From Solirubrobacterales bacterium (lineage in GTDB: Bacteria; Actinomycetota; Thermoleophilia; Solirubrobacterales; Solirubrobacteraceae): a stretch of DNA of 10,318 nucleotides. A program made the position numbers and the translations under genes. Where the stretch lies: NCBI GenBank assembly GCA_003151895.1, contig PLYX01000040.1, positions 10,938-21,255 on the forward strand. The letters are read 5' to 3'. The notes under the pieces are model-generated. The model saw only the letters and a list, made by a program, of their open reading frames with translations, searched no databases and had not been told where the DNA came from. Within the stretch, counting starts at the first letter, position 1; every line of letters begins with the position of its first letter. Positions 7,441-10,318 of the stretch are shown piece after piece.

Positions 7441-8598
7441 ATGGAGGATGCGCAACCCGAGGCCCAGGAAGAGACAGCAAGCGGTGATCGCCTTGAAGGC
7501 GTGCACCCGTCGGCGCTCGGCGTCGATTCCGATGCCACCGAGCAGCCAGCTGACCCCGGGTTCGATTTCGATGCACATCGTCGCAAGGCGGTTGACCAAT
7601 ATGAAACGGAGCGAGAGAGCTTTGAGGAATGCGCGCAAGCTGTCCGTTCGGTCCTCAAGACCGTGCTTGAAGTCGAGAGGATCGAAACCTTGTCCATCGA
7701 GGCCAGGGCAAAGGAGATCGAAAGCTTTGGCAAGAAGGCGATAACGCCAGCCGAGGATGATCCTGGGCAACCCAAGTACGCTGACCCTCTGAGCGAGATC
7801 ACCGATCTCGCAGGAGTACGCGTGATCACGTTTCTCCTCGCCGCAGTTGAGAAGGTTAACGGCTTGATTGAGCGTGAGTTCGAGGTTGTAGAGAAGTCAA
7901 CCAAGTCCGGGCTCTTTGAAGAAGGCCAGAAGCTCGGATACCAAAGTGTTCACTACCTCGTGAAGTTTTCCCCAGCCCGCTGCGCACTGCCTGAGTATGC
8001 CCGCTTCGAGGGCCGAACTACCGAGATTCAGGTGAGAACGATCCTTCAGCACGGCTGGGCCGAGATCGAGCACGATATTCAGTACAAGGCGATATCCACA
8101 ATCCCGGACTCCATTCGGCGACGCTTCATGTCTCTGGCGGGGCTCGTGGAGATCGCGGACCGCGAGTTCCAGGCCATCTCGGATGAGGACGAGCGTATGC
8201 GCAAGGATGCCAGACGACTAGTAGGTCTTGGCAAGCTGGACGAGGTTGAGATCACCGCAGATTCTCTAAAGGCGTACCTCGATTCTAAGTATGGATCAGA
8301 TCGGCGCATGTCAGCATGGAGTTACAGCTGGGTAACGCGGATGCTGAAGCGCCTTGGATTTGAGAATTTTGGAGAAGTCGACACAGCCGTGTCGCAATAC
8401 AACGACGATCAAGTGAGTCGCGTGCTATGGGGATCCCGCCAAGGGCAGCTTAGCCGGTTCGAAAATGTGTTGGTCGCAGCGCTCGGAGAGGAGTTCTTCA
8501 TTAGGTTTCGCCCAGGACACCCGGACTTCTACCGAGGGATGCTTGAGAAACTAAGGGCTGCCAACGTCCATGTAGGCACGTATCAACCCCGGCCGTGA
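7441..8598 (+). CDS. RelA/SpoT-domain nucleotide pyrophosphokinase, stand-alone synthetase with C-terminal extension
   Basis: Proteins of this domain transfer pyrophosphate from ATP to GDP/GTP (ppGpp synthesis), to other nucleotides, or in toxSAS members to tRNA. Synthetase landmarks are all visible in 385 residues: RAKEIESFGKKA (89-100, the R-x-K...S...K loop), TDLAGVRVIT with Asp122 (121-130), LGYQSVHYLV (165-174), TEIQVRT with Glu195 (194-200) and ILQHGWAEIEHDIQYK (201-216). There is no HD hydrolase domain before it and no TGS/ACT domains after it, so it is not housekeeping Rel. The first 45 residues are acidic and probably disordered. Residues 217-385 form an extension without a cysteine-rich zinc finger. 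No start alternative is better than ATG 7441. The gene is lower in GC than its neighbours. The domain assignment is firm; toxin versus ppGpp synthetase is open. Confidence 0.88.
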   Translation: MEDAQPEAQEETASGDRLEGVHPSALGVDSDATEQPADPGFDFDAHRRKAVDQYETERESFEECAQAVRSVLKTVLEVERIETLSIEARAKEIESFGKKAITPAEDDPGQPKYADPLSEITDLAGVRVITFLLAAVEKVNGLIEREFEVVEKSTKSGLFEEGQKLGYQSVHYLVKFSPARCALPEYARFEGRTTEIQVRTILQHGWAEIEHDIQYKAISTIPDSIRRRFMSLAGLVEIADREFQAISDEDERMRKDARRLVGLGKLDEVEITADSLKAYLDSKYGSDRRMSAWSYSWVTRMLKRLGFENFGEVDTAVSQYNDDQVSRVLWGSRQGQLSRFENVLVAALGEEFFIRFRPGHPDFYRGMLEKLRAANVHVGTYQPRP

Positions 8599-8613
8599 CG
8601 GCCCTTTCCTCTT
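8591..8613 (+). terminator. Intrinsic terminator-like hairpin at the end of the RelA/SpoT-like gene
   Basis: GGCCG (8591-8595), TGA loop (8596-8598) and CGGCC (8599-8603) form a short perfect GC hairpin followed by the pyrimidine tract CTTTCCTCTT (8604-8613). The loop is the stop codon of the gene. The stem is only five pairs and the T tract is interrupted, so efficiency is uncertain. Confidence 0.4.
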
Positions 8614-8736
8614 ACTGTTCCCGCGCACATCGTGTCCTTATGCCCGCTCGTGCCGGTGTGAGCCGGATGCCGGTCTCGGGCGATGCGTCGAGCCGGCCGC
8701 ATACCATCCGCGCGTGTCGTCCCGCGACAGGATCAG
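8614..8736. other. Non-coding spacer between two tail-to-tail genes
   Basis: About 120 bases with repeated GCCGG words around 8653-8700. The two flanking genes converge here. I found no recognisable gene; a bidirectional terminator would be expected but no strong hairpin with a T tract is visible for the leftward gene. Confidence 0.3.
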
Positions 8737-8976
8737 CTACGCAGCCTGCCGCTCGTCTGAGCGCAGCGCGTCGGGGAGCGCCATCTCGAAGCCGAGCTTC
8801 CGTAGCGCCACGAGCAGCGTGAGGAACTTCTCGCGCTTGTGCTCGGCGTACGCCGAGGGATCGTCGGCGAGCTCGGCGATGCGCACGGCGTGGTACTTCG
8901 CATACCACGCGCCCGCAGCTCGAAGCGCCTCGAACTCTCCGGGCGTGAGATCCGTGGTCGTGATGGGTGCAGTCAT
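8737..8976 (-). CDS. Small protein of unknown function (79 aa)
   Basis: I do not recognise this family. The protein is predicted soluble and helical. A short polar N-terminus (MTAPITTTDLTPGEFEALRA) is followed by a segment with aromatic and charged residues (GAWYAKYHAVRIAELADDPS, 22-41). A third helix-forming stretch, REKFLTLLVALRKLGFEMAL, comes near the C-terminus. No helix-turn-helix motif, zinc site or membrane segment is evident. The frame is open upstream to 9669, but that part is the antisense of the nuclease gene. ATG 8976, with CGGAGC just upstream, is the sensible start. It is divergent from the nuclease gene across about 130 bases, so it could be a regulator, immunity-like partner or inhibitor, but that is only context. 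Confidence 0.65.
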   Translation of the reverse strand: MTAPITTTDLTPGEFEALRAAGAWYAKYHAVRIAELADDPSAYAEHKREKFLTLLVALRKLGFEMALPDALRSDERQAA

Positions 8977-9051
8977 GCTCCGCACACTAGCCGTCGCTCC
9001 GGATGCTTTTCTCGCGGACAGGGCTGACGGTGCGCTCGTTGCGAGGTGCCA

Positions 9052-9057
9052 TAAATT
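9052..9057 (+). promoter_or_regulatory. TAAATT, possible -10 box for the nuclease gene
   Basis: TAAATT lies in an AT-rich island within GC-rich sequence, about 50 bases before the GTG start at 9106. It fits TANNNT. I see no convincing -35 at normal spacing. Confidence 0.3.
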
Positions 9058-9105
9058 TCCAGGACGGCCATCAAGGAAAGTGCATCCCACGGAAGGAGCG
9101 CGGGC

Positions 9106-10194
9106 GTGCTCGACGAAAGCGAACATCCGATGCCGCATCACGATGCCCGACTCGACGCCATTGACGCTCCGTATCGAAAGCGCGCAAAGGCCGTGCTCGA
9201 CACGCTCCAGTCGTTCTTCATCGAGATGCCGCGCGGCGAGTCGTTCTGCGAGCGAGCCGACTTCCAGCGGGGATATGACGTCTTGCGCAGAGCAACCCGC
9301 AAGGGCGCCGATCTGACTGGCGATGCCCTGTTGGCTGCGATCGCCGAAGAGCCTCGGGCTTGGCTGGTGCTGCGATGCATCATCGGGATGTCTCCGGGCG
9401 AGGTTGCCTACCTTGCTGTTGAGGAGGCCGCCGCGGACGGTCGAGCGCTCGTCATCGACCAGGCAGATGCACGGGAGATCGACTCTCGCGCAAAGCGCGG
9501 GCAGCAGCTCTTGTTCGAAGAACCCCCGCGTGGACGCAGGCAGCAGTACTACGACCAGCTGCTGCGCACGGTCGTTCCCCTCCTTGCCGATGTGATGGGT
9601 CGTCCGGTGCCGACCGTCCCGGCAGACAGGGTCCATAGACTGGACAAGCTCGACACGGTCGGCGGACATATCACCATCGCGAAGGCACTATCCGCTGGCA
9701 AGGTGCCGTACTCCGAGCTGCTGTATGAGCGGCTGCTCGGCAGGCCGTATGCGTCCCATCGTGACTCCGTTTCGGGCATCGTCGGCCGGCTCATCGAGAA
9801 CGCCATCGAGGAGCTGCTCGACCTGCATGGCATCGATGGACGAGCGACGCGGGACCGTGAGAGCGTGCCGGGCTTCGTGCAGGCCCCGGACTTCCTCATT
9901 CCGTCGGAGAACGCGAAGGTGATCATCGAGGCGAAGCTCACCGAGGACGACGGCACGGCGCGCGACAAGGTCGCGCGCGTACAGACGCTCCGGCAGTATG
10001 AGGACGAGCGTCCGCCCGTGGAGCGCCGAACGATCGTGGCCGTCATCGACGGTCGCGGGTTTGGCCACCGTCCAGCCGACCTCAACCGGATGCTGAAGGC
10101 GTGCGAGGGCAACGTCTACACGCTTGACGAGCTTCCGAAGCTCGTCAAGAAGGGCGGTCCGCTTCGACCGTACGTGGGTACGCGGAAGTCTTAG
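9106..10194 (+). CDS. PD-(D/E)XK nuclease, probable type II restriction-endonuclease-like protein
   Basis: The C-terminal half of this 362-residue protein carries a PD-(D/E)XK active site: Pro261-Asp262 in QAPDFLIP, then Glu275-Ala-Lys277 in KVIIEAKLTEDD. An upstream helix with Glu231 and Glu235/236 (GRLIENAIEELL) is as expected for the fold, and VQTLRQYEDER (292-302) follows as the next helix. Strand-like VAVIDGRGFGHR and a final helix end the domain. The N-terminal 200 residues are mostly helical and could be the DNA-recognition part. GTG 9106 is supported by AAGGAG at 9093-9098, seven bases upstream. The ATG at 9130 is the alternative. The PD-(D/E)XK assignment is good; the type II restriction reading is inference, because no methyltransferase is visible in the window and I cannot name a specific family. 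Its stop overlaps the stop of the facing gene by three bases. Confidence 0.75.
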   Translation: MLDESEHPMPHHDARLDAIDAPYRKRAKAVLDTLQSFFIEMPRGESFCERADFQRGYDVLRRATRKGADLTGDALLAAIAEEPRAWLVLRCIIGMSPGEVAYLAVEEAAADGRALVIDQADAREIDSRAKRGQQLLFEEPPRGRRQQYYDQLLRTVVPLLADVMGRPVPTVPADRVHRLDKLDTVGGHITIAKALSAGKVPYSELLYERLLGRPYASHRDSVSGIVGRLIENAIEELLDLHGIDGRATRDRESVPGFVQAPDFLIPSENAKVIIEAKLTEDDGTARDKVARVQTLRQYEDERPPVERRTIVAVIDGRGFGHRPADLNRMLKACEGNVYTLDELPKLVKKGGPLRPYVGTRKS

Positions 10195-10318
10195 GAGGCA
10201 GCGCGCCCGGCGAGGACCGCAGGCACGATCAACGGGGCATCGACATCCGCGTTCTCCGACAGCGCGACGAGGCGCTCGCGCGCCGCGGCCATGCGCTCTG
10301 TGATGGGCGCCGACGAGT
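10191..10318 (-). CDS. C-terminus of an unknown gene entering from the right
   Basis: The minus-strand frame from the window edge to TAA (10193 to 10191) gives about 41 residues that read like a natural protein end, with helical ITERMAAARERLVALSENA and then DAPLIVPAVLAGRAAS. Third codon positions are strongly G or C, unlike the other two frames, one of which has an internal stop. The stop overlaps the nuclease stop codon, so the two genes converge with no spacer. A modification methylase or other partner of the nuclease would be expected near here, but the visible tail is too short to identify. Confidence 0.55.
   Translation of the reverse strand, partial: SSAPITERMAAARERLVALSENADVDAPLIVPAVLAGRAAS

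Larger units (their letters stand above)
5309..10318. mobile_element. Integrative element inserted in tRNA-Met (left end; right end outside the window)
   Basis: The left limit is the broken tRNA-Met fragment, whose 5' side faces the integrase gene, so the element must lie to the right. Integrase, a RelA/SpoT-domain protein, a small unknown protein, a PD-(D/E)XK nuclease and the end of a further gene make up the visible content. I see no second copy of the tRNA segment in the window, so the other end, expected to carry the intact tRNA, is beyond 10318. No structural phage, replication or conjugation gene is visible. It could be a genomic island, a prophage or satellite, or an integrative conjugative element. 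Confidence 0.65.

Noticed and set aside
8977..9669. N-terminal extension of the small minus-strand gene to 310 residues
   Set aside because: The added 231 residues are antisense to the nuclease gene, have atypical composition, and a good ATG with a ribosome-like site exists at 8976.

Overview
This is a high-GC, densely coded window from a bacterium that is most probably an actinomycete. The evidence is the base composition, TANNNT -10 boxes placed right at start codons, a BlaI/M56 pair, and an acetyl-CoA synthetase with actinobacterial and Bacillus-like motifs. The style would fit Thermoleophilia/Solirubrobacterales, but nothing seen here proves a genus.

Left part (1-5282) looks like ordinary chromosome. 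A minus-strand acetyl-CoA synthetase gene runs off the left edge, so its C-terminus is missing. A GNAT acetyltransferase with no N-terminal half and no start codon follows it as a pseudogene. Next come a membrane-anchored alpha/beta hydrolase and, convergent with it, a two-gene unit of a BlaI-type repressor and an M56 (BlaR1-type) membrane metallopeptidase, coupled by an ATGA overlap. A SnoaL/NTF2-like protein gene is transcribed divergently from blaI across only about 41 bases.

At 5309-5349 lies the 3' part of a tRNA-Met(CAT) gene on the minus strand, broken at the anticodon loop. It is followed by phased short direct repeats, an inverted repeat and a large tyrosine recombinase gene. This is the architecture of an element integrated into a tRNA gene. 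The element should extend rightwards from about 5350 and out of the window, with the rebuilt tRNA at its other, unseen end.

Inside the element (5350-10318) the visible cargo is defence-like. It includes a stand-alone RelA/SpoT-domain nucleotide pyrophosphotransferase of 385 residues with a long C-terminal extension, lower in GC than its neighbours and preceded by a perfect 13-bp palindrome. Further right are a small unknown protein gene and, divergent from it, a PD-(D/E)XK nuclease gene that resembles a restriction endonuclease. The C-terminus of another minus-strand gene of unknown function meets the nuclease gene tail to tail at the right edge. The most interesting hypothesis is that the RelA/SpoT protein and the nuclease are anti-phage cargo of this tRNA-Met-targeted element; that is inference from domains and context.
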